64,000 nt of DNA from Bacillus sp. EB106-08-02-XG196 (GCF_013396335.1 NZ_JABWSY010000010.1:167517-231516); one strand, 5' to 3'; numbered from the stretch's first letter, positions 25,178-35,052 are shown. Made by a program: numbers and translations. Notes: generated by a model from the letters alone, not told the origin.

Positions 25178-25217
25178 AAAAGAAATCCTGCTCGGTATTC
25201 CCGAACAGGATTCTTTT
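25178..25217 (+). terminator. Intrinsic terminator after the dehydrogenase gene
   Basis: AAAAGAAATCCTG / CAGGATTCTTTT stem with an inner TCGG / CCGA pair, just before the activator gene. Confidence 0.9.
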
Positions 25218-25233
25218 AATGGAAAACTCTTGT

Positions 25234-25239
25234 TATAAT
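25234..25239 (+). promoter_or_regulatory. Possible -10 box of the activator gene
   Basis: TATAAT 33 bp before the start; the matching -35 position (TTCTTT) is poor and lies in the terminator, so the promoter assignment is weak. Confidence 0.35.
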
Positions 25240-25271
25240 TAACTTAAACAAATCTACTAGGGTGAATAGCT

Positions 25272-26684
25272 ATGAAACTAGGAACGGAAAAAATCCCATA
25301 TCATTGGATTGAAGAAATTATTAATCTTGCAGGTGAACGGATTGTTGTGGTTGATCGAGAGGGCGTTATTCTTTATATCAATGCAGCTTATTGTGAATTT
25401 CTAGGCACCACGGTTGAAAAAGCTGTAGGAAAGCCTGTTCAAGATGTAATTGAGAACTCAAGGATGCATATCGTCGCCAAAACCGGACAAAAAGAGCTGG
25501 CCGCCCTTCAGCCTATCAACGGCAGTGATATGATTGCAAACCGTTATCCTCTAATTATTGACGGTGAATTAGTAGGTGCTGTTGGAACGGTTATGTTTCG
25601 TAATCCCGAAGATTGGTTAGTATACAAGAATAAAATTCAGCATCTCGTTGAAGAAGTGAACTATTATAAAACAAAAGCTGAAAAAAAGGTTAAAAGCAAA
25701 TATTACTTTAGGCACTTAATAGGCAATAGTCCTTCTTTTACTGCCGTCAAAAAATTAGCAGAAAGAGTTTCTAACAGCCAATCTGCTGTCTTACTACTAG
25801 GAGAATCAGGTACGGGTAAGGAATTGTTTGCTTCTGCCATTCACAATAACAGCACGCGTGTATCTTTTCCTTATGTTCCAATAAACTGTGCCTCCATTCC
25901 AGAACATTTACTTGAATCTGAATTATTTGGATATGATGATGGTGCTTTTACCGGCGCCAAAAAGGGCGGAAAGAAAGGGCAATTTCAGATTGCTAATCTT
26001 GGAACTATTTTTCTTGATGAAATCGGTGATATGCCGCTTTCCATGCAAAGTAAGCTTTTAAGAGTATTGCAGGAGCGGGAGATCTTTCCTGTCGGCGGTC
26101 AAAAGTCAATACCTGTAGATGTTCGCATCATTGCCGCTACACATCGAAATTTAGAGAAAATGGTAGAGGAAGGAACATTCCGTCAAGATTTATATTACCG
26201 GTTAAATGTGATCAAAATTGAAATTCCCCCACTAAGAGAGCGTAAAGGCGATATCGCGTTACTATCCATTAATCTACTAGAAAAGCTAGAAAGAAAATTC
26301 TATCGGAAAGGAATCAAGCTTTCTGCTGAAGTAGTAGAGAGACTCAATCAGCATAAGTGGCAAGGGAATATTCGAGAACTCGAGAATGTTCTAGAAAGGT
26401 CTATCAATGTGTTAGACGGGGACACAATAGAAATTGCGCACCTGCCATTATATTTACGAGATTATGAAGAAGTAAGTGTTCCTAAAATATCAAACGTGAA
26501 CGAATCAGTAAACGTTGCAGACATGCCTGTTCAGTCATTAAAGGATACACTTGCACAAGTGGAAAAGCAGGCAATTTTAAATGCTCTTTCCATTGCAAAT
26601 GGTAATAAACTAGAAGCGGCCAGGTTACTTGAAGTAGGGAAAACTAAATTCTATGAGAAATGTAAAATTTATTCTATTCATTAA
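25272..26684 (+). CDS. PAS-containing sigma-54-dependent activator
   Basis: A 470-residue enhancer-binding protein. PAS domain about 12-110 (VVVDREGVILYINAAYCEFLG); AAA+ domain about 146-385 with Walker A GESGTGKE (177-184), the sigma-54 contact loop GAFTGA (224-229) and Walker B FLDEIGDM; C-terminal Fis-type HTH (about 432-470, ANGNKLEAARLLEVGKTKFYEKC). It should hydrolyse ATP to open sigma-54 promoters. Its position after the ketone-body genes, and two sigma-54 promoters with a cluster of identical dyads, make it their likely activator. The PAS domain may sense a small hydroxy or keto acid; there is no partner kinase. Confidence 0.95.
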   Translation: MKLGTEKIPYHWIEEIINLAGERIVVVDREGVILYINAAYCEFLGTTVEKAVGKPVQDVIENSRMHIVAKTGQKELAALQPINGSDMIANRYPLIIDGELVGAVGTVMFRNPEDWLVYKNKIQHLVEEVNYYKTKAEKKVKSKYYFRHLIGNSPSFTAVKKLAERVSNSQSAVLLLGESGTGKELFASAIHNNSTRVSFPYVPINCASIPEHLLESELFGYDDGAFTGAKKGGKKGQFQIANLGTIFLDEIGDMPLSMQSKLLRVLQEREIFPVGGQKSIPVDVRIIAATHRNLEKMVEEGTFRQDLYYRLNVIKIEIPPLRERKGDIALLSINLLEKLERKFYRKGIKLSAEVVERLNQHKWQGNIRELENVLERSINVLDGDTIEIAHLPLYLRDYEEVSVPKISNVNESVNVADMPVQSLKDTLAQVEKQAILNALSIANGNKLEAARLLEVGKTKFYEKCKIYSIH

Positions 26685-26724
26685 AGAGAAGGGTATCTTC
26701 CTATACGGAGGATGCCCTTCTTTG
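26685..26724. terminator. Bidirectional intrinsic terminator
   Basis: AGAAGGGTATCTTCC / GGAGGATGCCCTTCT stem, with flanking A and T runs, between the activator gene and the convergent AraC-type gene. Confidence 0.85.
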
Positions 26725-26786
26725 TGGAATTAAGGCTTTTTCCTAATTTAGGAAGGATCTAATGATATTTCAGATAGTTGGTTTCT

Positions 26787-27662
26787 TTACTGAATGTTCC
26801 CAACATATTGTTTTCGAAATTGACTGGGTGTTAGTTTTTCTAGTTTTTTAAAGACTCTGCTAAAATATGCCGACTGGGTGAAGCCGCAAACCTCTGAAAT
26901 TCTATCTGTACTCCAATCTGTTGAAAGCAGCAGAATCTTTGCTTGGTCTATACGTATTTTATTAATATATTCAATCGGCGTGCAGCCAAAGGCCTGGATC
27001 ATGCATCTTGCAATATGATTAGGATGGAACCTGAGGGCATGGCCAAGATCCTCGTAAGTGACCTTTTGGGCATAGTTTTTCCTCAAATAGACAGCAGCTT
27101 TTTCCGCTACTGCAAATGCAGGCATAGAGTTTGCTAGTTTCATATGCGTTGAAAGCTCCTGAAGTAATTGTTGAAAGAGAATTTGACGCTGCCATTCCCC
27201 CGTATAGATTGACTCATGGTCAGAAGAAATAATTTGTGTGCACAGGTGTTCGACTGTTTCTAGATTAGATAATTTACAATACTGTGGCAGTGTAATTCCA
27301 AAAGGACTTTCAACAAAAGGATTTCTCGACTCTCCAGTTGCATTCTCATCGTTTTGGAAGGGTTTAGATATCGTTAGGTCCTGCCAGCCTTTGGAAGCGG
27401 TGAAATGAATCCAAAAAAAGTGAGTAATTTGGTCGCACGGTGATATAGAAAAATGGTGCCGATCGGGGTAAAGGATGAGCGTCTCCCCTCTCTTAACCTG
27501 GAATTGATGGTTATCTTCACCCATATGCAATTGTCCTTCTGTGACAACTAACAAATCAAAAACACCGATATTCTTACGATTTATATGTGATTGTCCAATA
27601 TCAAATGTAATTTGACCAGCAGCAAGCAAAGTCGGCAGGGGAGGGGCAAATAATTGAAGCAT
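26787..27662 (-). CDS. AraC-family regulator (YfiF-like)
   Basis: A 291-residue regulator. The N-terminal cupin-like sensor (about 1-110) has LLVVTEGQLHMGEDNHQFQVKRGETLILYPDRHHF; the C-terminal double HTH (about 185-285) has YEDLGHALRFHPNHIARCMIQAFGCTPIEYINKIRIDQAKILL and [36 protein letters not shown] lies before ATG 27662. It is divergent from a two-gene ABC exporter with a 200-bp shared region, so it probably controls that pair; in B. subtilis an AraC-type gene (yfiF) also lies near yfiBC. Ligand unknown. Confidence 0.9.
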   Translation of the reverse strand: MLQLFAPPLPTLLAAGQITFDIGQSHINRKNIGVFDLLVVTEGQLHMGEDNHQFQVKRGETLILYPDRHHFSISPCDQITHFFWIHFTASKGWQDLTISKPFQNDENATGESRNPFVESPFGITLPQYCKLSNLETVEHLCTQIISSDHESIYTGEWQRQILFQQLLQELSTHMKLANSMPAFAVAEKAAVYLRKNYAQKVTYEDLGHALRFHPNHIARCMIQAFGCTPIEYINKIRIDQAKILLLSTDWSTDRISEVCGFTQSAYFSRVFKKLEKLTPSQFRKQYVGNIQ

Positions 27663-27828
27663 TTTCCAACTCCTTCAATGTTAGGATTGTGCAAATTATT
27701 GTTATGATTTTGCATTTTATTCTTTCATTATAACCATATAATAGGTTCATAAATGTTTTATTTTTGTTACTAGGGTTTAAGAATGAAAGTTAAATATAAA
27801 TACATATAAAGGGAGTTACGATAATAAT

Positions 27829-27861
27829 ATGTATTTATGTTTAAGCATCGGGGAGGGATGA
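27829..27861 (+). CDS. Possible short upstream ORF before the ABC exporter (MYLCLSIGEG)
   Basis: ATG 27829 opens a 10-codon frame ending in TGA at 27859-27861, inside the ribosome site of the ABC gene (GGGGAGGG) and 5 bases before its start. AAAGGGAG (27808-27815) is 13 bases upstream, somewhat far. An inverted repeat ATACATAT (27800-27807) / ATATGTAT (27827-27834) encloses that site. It could couple translation to the exporter, or be chance. Confidence 0.3.
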   Translation: MYLCLSIGEG

Positions 27862-27866
27862 AGTGG

Positions 27867-29636
27867 ATGATGCAAAGCATGCGCTGGGTATGGGGGTATA
27901 TTAGGAATTTTAAAATAAGGCTATTTTGCGGTCTTTTTCTAGCGTTAGTGGTTTCTGTATTAAATATGCTTAACCCCTATTTCGCTGGGAAAATAGTTGA
28001 TAAGGTTATTTATGGCCAAGAGAATGAGCTGTTATGGATTTTTTTAAGTTCAATGATTGGTATAACAATTATTAAGACAGTCGTTCGCTATAATTATCAG
28101 TTAATGTTCGAGCGAGTTTCCCAAAGTGTTATCTTCACCATACGAGAAAAATTATATGAGCGGATTAACCTTTTAGATTTTAGGTTTTTCGATCAGACAA
28201 GAACAGGAGATATCATGGCTCGAATGACGGGGGATATGGAGGCTGTCAGGCATTTTACTGCGTGGACCATTTATATGATATTTGAGAATATTACGATCCT
28301 GCTATTTGCCATTGGGTTTATGTTCTATATCCATCCGCCGTTAGCTTTAGCCATGCTTGCGGTTACACCGATTATCGGATTCTTTGCGATGCGTTTATCT
28401 TTTACTGTCAAACCAACTTTTTCAGCCATTAGGGGACAGTTTGCTAGGTTAAATTCAGTTGTGCAGGAGAATATTAGCGGCAATCGAGTCGTAAAGGCCT
28501 TTGCGAAGGAAGGGTACGAAATTGAAAAGTTTTCAAAAGAAAATGAAGCCTTCAAGGAGAAGAATCTTGACTCCTCAAGAGTCTGGGAAAAGTATTTGCC
28601 TATTCTCGATTCCCTTGCAGGAGTATTAACAGTGGTAATGATCGTAGTTGGAGGATACATGGTCATTAATAATTCTCTGACTATGGGTGAGTTAGTCACG
28701 TTTAATTCATTAATATGGGCATTAAATAATCCAATGCGAATGGCTGGGTGGTTACTTAATGATGTCCAAAGGTTTGTGGCCTCGGCTGAAAAGGTAGAAG
28801 AATTATTAAATACACAACCAGAAATAAAGAATGAATCAAAAAGGTACAATGTTAAACATTTCAAAGGTGTTGTGGAATTTGACCAAGTTTCCTTTAGTTA
28901 CGGGGACGAACAAGTGTTGAATGATATAAGCTTCAAGATTAGGCAGGGACAAACGGTGGGCATTATTGGACCTACAGGGGCAGGTAAATCAACATTAGTC
29001 AATCTCCTAAGCCGGTTTTATGACGCTGTCAAAGGGGAAGTAAGATTGGATGGGCTTAATGTTAAAGACTGGGATATTCATAAATTGAGAAATAGTATGG
29101 CTACCGTTATGCAGGATATATTTCTTTTTTCAGATACGATTGAAGGAAATATAGCTTATGGAAACCCAAATGCTTCCTTCCATGCCGTTCAAGTTGCGGC
29201 CAAAATGGCAGAAGCAGATGATTTTATTTCTAAGCTGCCAGAGGGGTACGATACCATTATTGGAGAACGGGGAGTAGGGCTTTCCGGAGGACAGCGGCAG
29301 CGGATTGCTTTAGCGCGGGCGATATTAAAAAATCCATCCATCTTGATATTGGACGATACAACATCAGCGTTGGATATGGAAACAGAGCTGCGTATCCAAA
29401 GAACATTAAAGTCATTTCTAATGGAAAAAACCTGTTTTATTATTGCTCATCGTATTTCTTCTGTAAAAGATGCAGATTTAATTCTTGTAATGGAAAATGG
29501 CACAATCATTGAAAGAGGGAATCATAAAGAATTGCTTGCGAAACAAGGAAGTTACTATAAAGTGTTTAAAAATCAAGTTGGAAACTTTGATGGTGTGCAT
29601 GTTGAGGAGGTGAATTATCTCAATGGCTCGCAATAA
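27867..29636 (+). CDS. ABC exporter half-transporter, degenerate-site subunit (YfiB-like)
   Basis: A 589-residue type IV exporter subunit: six TMs (about 8-310) with a coupling segment (RFFDQTRTGDIMARMTGDME), then the NBD with Walker A GPTGAGKST, signature LSGGQRQR, Walker B LILDDTTSALD and H-loop IIAHR. The catalytic Glu after Walker B is Asp (DD instead of DE), as in the degenerate half of heterodimeric exporters such as BmrC or TM287. Start ATG 27867 follows GGGGAGGG by 9 bases; ATG 27837 and 27858 are worse placed. It overlaps the partner by 14 bases. Probably multidrug export; substrate not deducible. Confidence 0.92.
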   Translation: MMQSMRWVWGYIRNFKIRLFCGLFLALVVSVLNMLNPYFAGKIVDKVIYGQENELLWIFLSSMIGITIIKTVVRYNYQLMFERVSQSVIFTIREKLYERINLLDFRFFDQTRTGDIMARMTGDMEAVRHFTAWTIYMIFENITILLFAIGFMFYIHPPLALAMLAVTPIIGFFAMRLSFTVKPTFSAIRGQFARLNSVVQENISGNRVVKAFAKEGYEIEKFSKENEAFKEKNLDSSRVWEKYLPILDSLAGVLTVVMIVVGGYMVINNSLTMGELVTFNSLIWALNNPMRMAGWLLNDVQRFVASAEKVEELLNTQPEIKNESKRYNVKHFKGVVEFDQVSFSYGDEQVLNDISFKIRQGQTVGIIGPTGAGKSTLVNLLSRFYDAVKGEVRLDGLNVKDWDIHKLRNSMATVMQDIFLFSDTIEGNIAYGNPNASFHAVQVAAKMAEADDFISKLPEGYDTIIGERGVGLSGGQRQRIALARAILKNPSILILDDTTSALDMETELRIQRTLKSFLMEKTCFIIAHRISSVKDADLILVMENGTIIERGNHKELLAKQGSYYKVFKNQVGNFDGVHVEEVNYLNGSQ

Positions 29637-31404
29637 ATTTGATGTGGATGAAGAGTTGGAATCTCCATTTAGTTTTACACAGCTTAAGCGGTTGATGGTT
29701 TATTTAAAGCCGTACAAAAAAAAGATCCTATTTACTGTTTTTATCATGTTGATTGCCAGTGGAGCGAATCTAATTGGACCATATTTAATTAGTAAAGCCA
29801 TCGACGAGGAAATTCCAGGCAAGGATATAGGCGGCTTAATGGTTCTTGCAGGTATTTACTTAATTGCCATAATCATTACTGGGATATGTATGAAATATAA
29901 AATTAGAATGATGTCCCAGATTGGGCAAAGTGTCATCGTCCAGATAAGGAAGGACTTGTTTACTCATTTACAAAAGCTATCCTTTACCTTCTATGACAGC
30001 AGACCGCATGGGAAGATTTTGGTGAGGGTGGTAAACTACGTAAACTCCTTAAGTGATTTACTATCGAATGGATTAATTAATTTGATTACTGACCTGTTCA
30101 GTCTTCTCGTGATTCTAGGTTTTATGTTAGCAATCGATGTAAAATTAACCCTTATGGCGATGATTGGGTTTCCAATTCTTGCGGCGGTTATCCTGCTTAT
30201 TAAAAATGCCCAGCGGAAGGCATGGCAAATGTTAAGTAACAAACAATCCAACATGAATGCTTATATTCATGAAAGTATTAATGGCATTAAAGTGACTCAG
30301 GCTTTTACAAGGGAAGAAGAAAACAAACGGATTTTCAGTGAAGTATCCGACAGTTATAGAAGCTCGTGGATGAGGGCTGTGAGGATTCAGTTCCTGCTAT
30401 GGCCATCGATTGAAAACATTTCCGTACTTACGACCTCACTCATTTATGTTGTCGGGATCTCTCTCATTGGTGACGGAGTAACAGTTGGAGCATTGGTTGC
30501 TTTTGTGGGGTACATAGGGATGTTTTGGGCACCGATCGCGAATATAGGGAACTTCTATAATGCAATCATTAATGCTACGGCATATTTAGAGAGAATATTT
30601 GAAATGATAGATGAAAAACCGACCGTTAAAGATCTTCCGATTGCTTCAGAGCTTCCTTTGATAAAGGGTAAAGTGGAGTTTAAAGATGTTAGTTTTGGCT
30701 ATGAAGAAGGGGAAAAGATTCTTAAAAGTATTCATCTAAATGTGAATCCTGGCGAAAGTATTGCTCTAGTTGGGGCTACAGGGTCAGGAAAGACAACGAT
30801 CGTTAGTTTGCTCAGTCGTTTTTATGATGTAAGCAGCGGCACAATTGAAATAGACGGAGTTGATATTCATTCGGCAACCATTGCTTCTCTAAGAAAGCAG
30901 ATGGGTGTCATGCTACAGGATCCTTTTATTTTCTCAGGTACGATTATGGATAATATCCGTTATGGACGGCTTGATGCTACAGATGAAGAAGTGATGGAAG
31001 CAGCGAAAGCTGTGCAGGCACATCCATTTATTAGTGGATTGTCTGAGGGCTATAAAACGGAGGTAAACGAAAGAGGAACAAGGCTTTCTACTGGACAAAG
31101 ACAGCTGATTTCGTTTGCAAGAGCGCTTTTAGCTGATCCCAAGATTTTAATTCTTGATGAGGCGACATCATCCATAGACACAGAAACGGAGCTTGCCTTA
31201 CAAAAAGGACTAGAAACACTGCTAGCAGGGAGAACATCCTTTATTATTGCACATCGTCTTTCTACCATTCAAAATGCAAACCGGATTCTTGTTATTGATA
31301 AAGGTAGAATCATAGAGGAAGGTTCACATAAAGAATTGATAAGTCAAAAAAGTTACTATTGGAAGCTGCATCAATCACAGTATCAATCATTAGACGTGGG
31401 ATGA
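29623..31404 (+). CDS. ABC exporter half-transporter, catalytic subunit (YfiC-like)
   Basis: A 593-residue partner subunit: six TMs (about 33-325), then the NBD with Walker A GATGSGKTT, Walker B LILDEATSSID with the catalytic Glu, and H-loop IIAHR. Its signature is LSTGQRQ instead of LSGGQ. In a heterodimer this altered signature faces the DD Walker B of the partner, so one ATP site is degenerate and the other (this Walker A/B with the partner LSGGQ) is complete. GAGGAGGTG lies 9 bases before ATG 29623. Followed by a terminator. Confidence 0.93.
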   Translation: MARNKFDVDEELESPFSFTQLKRLMVYLKPYKKKILFTVFIMLIASGANLIGPYLISKAIDEEIPGKDIGGLMVLAGIYLIAIIITGICMKYKIRMMSQIGQSVIVQIRKDLFTHLQKLSFTFYDSRPHGKILVRVVNYVNSLSDLLSNGLINLITDLFSLLVILGFMLAIDVKLTLMAMIGFPILAAVILLIKNAQRKAWQMLSNKQSNMNAYIHESINGIKVTQAFTREEENKRIFSEVSDSYRSSWMRAVRIQFLLWPSIENISVLTTSLIYVVGISLIGDGVTVGALVAFVGYIGMFWAPIANIGNFYNAIINATAYLERIFEMIDEKPTVKDLPIASELPLIKGKVEFKDVSFGYEEGEKILKSIHLNVNPGESIALVGATGSGKTTIVSLLSRFYDVSSGTIEIDGVDIHSATIASLRKQMGVMLQDPFIFSGTIMDNIRYGRLDATDEEVMEAAKAVQAHPFISGLSEGYKTEVNERGTRLSTGQRQLISFARALLADPKILILDEATSSIDTETELALQKGLETLLAGRTSFIIAHRLSTIQNANRILVIDKGRIIEEGSHKELISQKSYYWKLHQSQYQSLDVG

Positions 31405-31428
31405 ATCAATAGAGTAAGCGTGTAAAGT

Positions 31429-31464
31429 AAGTGACCCAATAGGGATTTTCCTATTGGGTCACTT
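31429..31464 (+). terminator. Intrinsic terminator after the ABC exporter
   Basis: AAGTGACCCAATAGG / CCTATTGGGTCACTT perfect 15-bp stem, GATTTT loop, then TCGTTT. Confidence 0.9.
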
Positions 31465-31585
31465 TCGTTTAATAGCTCGGAAAAAGACACCCCGCCAATA
31501 GTCAATACACTCAGTCCTCCCCAAATGGGAGAAAGTATATTAGAATGGGAATAACAAATTTTTTCACCATCTGGAGGGATCGAGA

Positions 31586-33103
31586 TTGACAGTTGGGGAA
31601 CGTGGAAGAGTACTTATTGTTGATGATGAACAATTAATTAGACAAGGAATTAAGCATTATTTAAATTGGGAACAGGAAGGGTTCGAAATTGTTGGAGAAG
31701 CGCCCAACGGTATAGAAGCACTCGAATTGATTGAGAGGAAACATCCTCATATCATAATCACAGATATTGTAATGCCGATTATGGATGGTGAAGAATTAAC
31801 TAGAATTGTCAAGGATCGCTATCCAGAAATTGAAGTTATTATCTTAAGTAGTTTTGGAGAGTTTGATTATGTCCGTTCAACTTTTCAAAGTGGAGTAGTT
31901 GATTATATTCTAAAGCCGAAACTCGAGTCGAAGGGGCTCCTGAAAGCGTTGAAGGCAGCTGCTGAGCGAATTCCATCTCTTCAAATGATGGACAAGCAAG
32001 TTTCAGCGGATCTCTCCGTCGGGCAAATTATTAAGAAATTGATAGCGGGATATGAAGTTAATTTTGATGTTGAGAAGATTTCTGAAGTGTTTCCTTATCG
32101 TAATTTTTGTTTATTGGGTGTTGTACTACAAACTGGGGAAACAGAACTGCCCAATCCTATAAAGGGAAAGTTTGAAGATGAGTTGGGGCTAGAAGATTAT
32201 TCCTTTCATTTCGATCAAACTAGCGTCCTTGTAAACGGAGATGATTTTTCTAAGTTGATTGAATGCGTTAGGCAACTTGGGGAGTCAATGGAGGGCTATG
32301 GTTTTGCTCTTAGTGAAACATTCACCGACCTCTCGCAGTTAGCACTTATATACAAAGAAAGCCTTGAAAAACTTTTGAATTATCGTTTTTATTTTTCTGA
32401 GCAGAACCTTTTAATGAAAGAGGATTTACCTTATCCAGAGCCTCAACGTGACAGTTTCAATTTGGATTGGTTTACAGGTGAATTTAAGCGGAAGAATTTT
32501 GAAGGTGCTTTTAAGTATCTTCAGGAACATGTATCAGCTCTATCTAACTGTTATACGTTGGATGTGTACGATTACAAGTCTTTTATCGGCAACATTGTCT
32601 TTAATATTACGGTGCTCCTCGGGAACATGGAGTACAACGCAAAGGAATTGGATCATGCCAAGTATTCCTATTTTAAGTCGATTGAAGAAGCACAAACTGC
32701 AACAGAGGCAAAAAATCAATTGAACAAATTTATTACGGAAGCAAAGCAATGTATTTCTTCTTCTCAAAATCATCTTGACAACCAGAATATGAAAAAGCTG
32801 TTGGAATTCATTAAGGACCATTATACGGAGCCGTTAACCCTTACAGATGTTGCGAAGCATTTTCATTTTAATCCTTCCTATTTATCAAGTTATTTTTCAA
32901 CGCATAATAGTGAAGGTTTTATTGAATATTTAAATCGGATTCGGATTGAAGAAGCTTCAAAGCTTCTTGTTGAGGGAAAGGTAACGATTTCCGAAATCAG
33001 TGGAATGGTTGGTTATTCCGATCACAGTTATTTTTGTAAAGTGTTTAAAAAGGTAACGGGTCTTTCGCCAAGCCAATATAGAAGAAAACAAAACACGAGA
33101 TAA
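31586..33103 (+). CDS. YesN-type response regulator with AraC DNA-binding domain
   Basis: A 505-residue regulator. Receiver domain: D14-D15 region, phosphoacceptor D60 (IIITDIVMP), Lys110 (YILKPK). A middle region of about 260 residues follows, and a C-terminal AraC double HTH (about 400-502) with YTEPLTLTDVAKHFHFNPSYLSSYF and ISEISGMVGYSDHSYFCKVFKKVTGLSPSQYRR. Start is TTG 31586 with TGGAGGGA 6 bases upstream. It is followed after 14 bases by its YesM-type kinase and then the sugar import operon, so it probably activates that operon in response to an extracellular oligosaccharide. Confidence 0.94.
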   Translation: MTVGERGRVLIVDDEQLIRQGIKHYLNWEQEGFEIVGEAPNGIEALELIERKHPHIIITDIVMPIMDGEELTRIVKDRYPEIEVIILSSFGEFDYVRSTFQSGVVDYILKPKLESKGLLKALKAAAERIPSLQMMDKQVSADLSVGQIIKKLIAGYEVNFDVEKISEVFPYRNFCLLGVVLQTGETELPNPIKGKFEDELGLEDYSFHFDQTSVLVNGDDFSKLIECVRQLGESMEGYGFALSETFTDLSQLALIYKESLEKLLNYRFYFSEQNLLMKEDLPYPEPQRDSFNLDWFTGEFKRKNFEGAFKYLQEHVSALSNCYTLDVYDYKSFIGNIVFNITVLLGNMEYNAKELDHAKYSYFKSIEEAQTATEAKNQLNKFITEAKQCISSSQNHLDNQNMKKLLEFIKDHYTEPLTLTDVAKHFHFNPSYLSSYFSTHNSEGFIEYLNRIRIEEASKLLVEGKVTISEISGMVGYSDHSYFCKVFKKVTGLSPSQYRRKQNTR

Positions 33104-33117
33104 GAGATGGTATCAAG

Positions 33118-34875
33118 ATGAGATTAATTCCTGAACGGTTTAAACATAACAACCTATTTATCACCATGTTTCTGATTAGTGTTATCATCATTATCACTGT
33201 TTCTGTCACCATAACGTGGACAACGATTCGGATGTCAGAAGACTTCTTTTTTGAAAAGTTCAGTATTACAAACGCGAAGGTAATGGATCAGGTGAAAGAC
33301 AGTTTTGAAACCTATAACTATTCGGTCGTCGTCGCTTCTAACAATTTATTGCAGAGCGGCACCATTAAGAGAATTCTTACAGAAAAGGGGACCAATGTTC
33401 AGCGCTTGAATGCTTATTATACGCTGGGTCAGCAGATGAACCGAATTGAATCTAGTGTAGATACTTACGAAACAAGTATCATCGTCACGGGTACAAATGG
33501 AATCATATACGCGACTGATCGGACCTATTGGCCTATTACTGATGAAGAGTTGAAGACGGGTGACATTACCATGAATACGCTTAAAGAACCTAAGCGGATG
33601 ATGTACCAGTACGACGAGCGTCCAGATAAGGAGGATGGACGTTACATTGTCACTTCGAAAGCGTTAATGGAACGAACTTCTGGAAATGTCTATGGTACGA
33701 TGTATTTCGCTATTAAAGAAAATGAATTTAGAGAGTTTTATTCAAGCTACACTAGTCCTGGTAATCATGTTTTCTTAGTAAACAAATCTGGGGTTATTAT
33801 GTCGAGCAATCAATCAGAGCTAATCGGCAACAAGTCGGAGGAGCTGCTTCAATACGCCAATGAGATAGTTTCTGAACCAAAAGATTACATGATTAAAAAC
33901 TTTTTGGGAAAAGAACAAATAATCTTGATGGAGTATCTTCCATCTTTTGAAATGTATATGTTTAATATCATCGATAAAGAAACAGCCTTCGGCACTCTAA
34001 TCGATAAGAAGCAGATCGTGCTTATTTCGATGGGTATTGTTTTTGTTGCACTGATTATTGTGTTCTTCGCATCAAGAAGAATGACCAACTCGTTATCAAA
34101 GCTGGTAAAGCAAATTGGGAGTACTTCTAAGCATGAGTTTGACAAGTATGTTACCGTTTCGGGTACTTATGAAACAAGGCAAATCGGGTATGCATTTAAC
34201 TCGATGCTCGATGAGCTTCATGAGTATGTGGACCAGCTTGTTATCTCACAAAAAAACCAACGAAACGCTGAACTAGCTGCCCTGCAACAGCAAATTAACC
34301 CGCATTTTTTATACAATACACTTACATCCATTAAATTTATGGTTCAGCAGGGCGGAAAAGAAGAGACGGAAGCGACGATTAATGCATTTATTTCTTTGTT
34401 GCAGAACACGATTGGCAATGTCAATGAAACCATTACGGTTAACCAGGAACTAGATAATCTAAAGAATTATGTATTAATTAATCAAAAAAGGTATGGTAAT
34501 CGGATTAAGGTAAACTATTTTGTTACGCCTGATTGCATGGATTTTCAAATACCGAAACTGATTCTTCAGCCTTTTATGGAAAACTCCTTTTTCCATGGAT
34601 TTATCCGTAAGTCTGCAGGATTTATCAATGTCCTTATCTGGCAGGATGGGGATACCTTGATTTGTGAAGTTATCGATAATGGTGACGGAATGGAAGTTTC
34701 AGAGGATAACACTCTTCCAAACACGAAGCGTAAACAGCAGCATTTCTCCGGCATTGGTGTAAGAAATGTACATGAGCGCATTCAATTAATTTATGGAGAA
34801 GAATACGGAGTCACCATCTCAAGCAACCTTGGAGAAGGGACAAAGGTCCGGATAACATTGCCGATTCAAAAATAA
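33118..34875 (+). CDS. YesM-type sensor histidine kinase
   Basis: A 585-residue kinase. TM1 is about 13-37 and TM2 about 299-319, enclosing an extracellular dCache-like domain of about 260 residues. HAMP-like segment about 320-372, then the His_kinase domain with H396 in QQQINPHFLYNTLTSIKFM and an HATPase domain ending DNGDGM and GIGVRNVHERIQLIYG. This family works with YesN regulators in carbohydrate sensing. It is encoded directly before the lipoprotein/permease genes for galactoside uptake. The ribosome site before ATG 33118 is weak (AGAGATGG). Confidence 0.94.
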   Translation: MRLIPERFKHNNLFITMFLISVIIIITVSVTITWTTIRMSEDFFFEKFSITNAKVMDQVKDSFETYNYSVVVASNNLLQSGTIKRILTEKGTNVQRLNAYYTLGQQMNRIESSVDTYETSIIVTGTNGIIYATDRTYWPITDEELKTGDITMNTLKEPKRMMYQYDERPDKEDGRYIVTSKALMERTSGNVYGTMYFAIKENEFREFYSSYTSPGNHVFLVNKSGVIMSSNQSELIGNKSEELLQYANEIVSEPKDYMIKNFLGKEQIILMEYLPSFEMYMFNIIDKETAFGTLIDKKQIVLISMGIVFVALIIVFFASRRMTNSLSKLVKQIGSTSKHEFDKYVTVSGTYETRQIGYAFNSMLDELHEYVDQLVISQKNQRNAELAALQQQINPHFLYNTLTSIKFMVQQGGKEETEATINAFISLLQNTIGNVNETITVNQELDNLKNYVLINQKRYGNRIKVNYFVTPDCMDFQIPKLILQPFMENSFFHGFIRKSAGFINVLIWQDGDTLICEVIDNGDGMEVSEDNTLPNTKRKQQHFSGIGVRNVHERIQLIYGEEYGVTISSNLGEGTKVRITLPIQK

Positions 34876-35005
34876 TACAAGAATCTAAAAAAAACACAAA
34901 TTTGAAAATGTAAACGTGACCAATTATCTGAAAATAGTACAAAATATTAAAAATATCGTCCTAACAGTTAACCCCAAGCTGGTGCTAACATAGGAAGTGT
35001 AAGGC

Positions 35006-35020
35006 AGATAGCGCTTACAA
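35006..35020 (-). promoter_or_regulatory. cre site (CcpA) upstream of the sugar-binding lipoprotein gene
   Basis: On the minus strand TTGTAAGCGCTATCT fits WTGNAANCGNWNNCW at all fixed positions. It lies 33 bp before the lipoprotein gene. An interrupted dyad GTTAAC...GCTAAC (34969-34990) just upstream may be a regulator or promoter element. Confidence 0.6.
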
Positions 35021-35052
35021 TACAAATAAAAATATCACTTGGGGGAATATCA

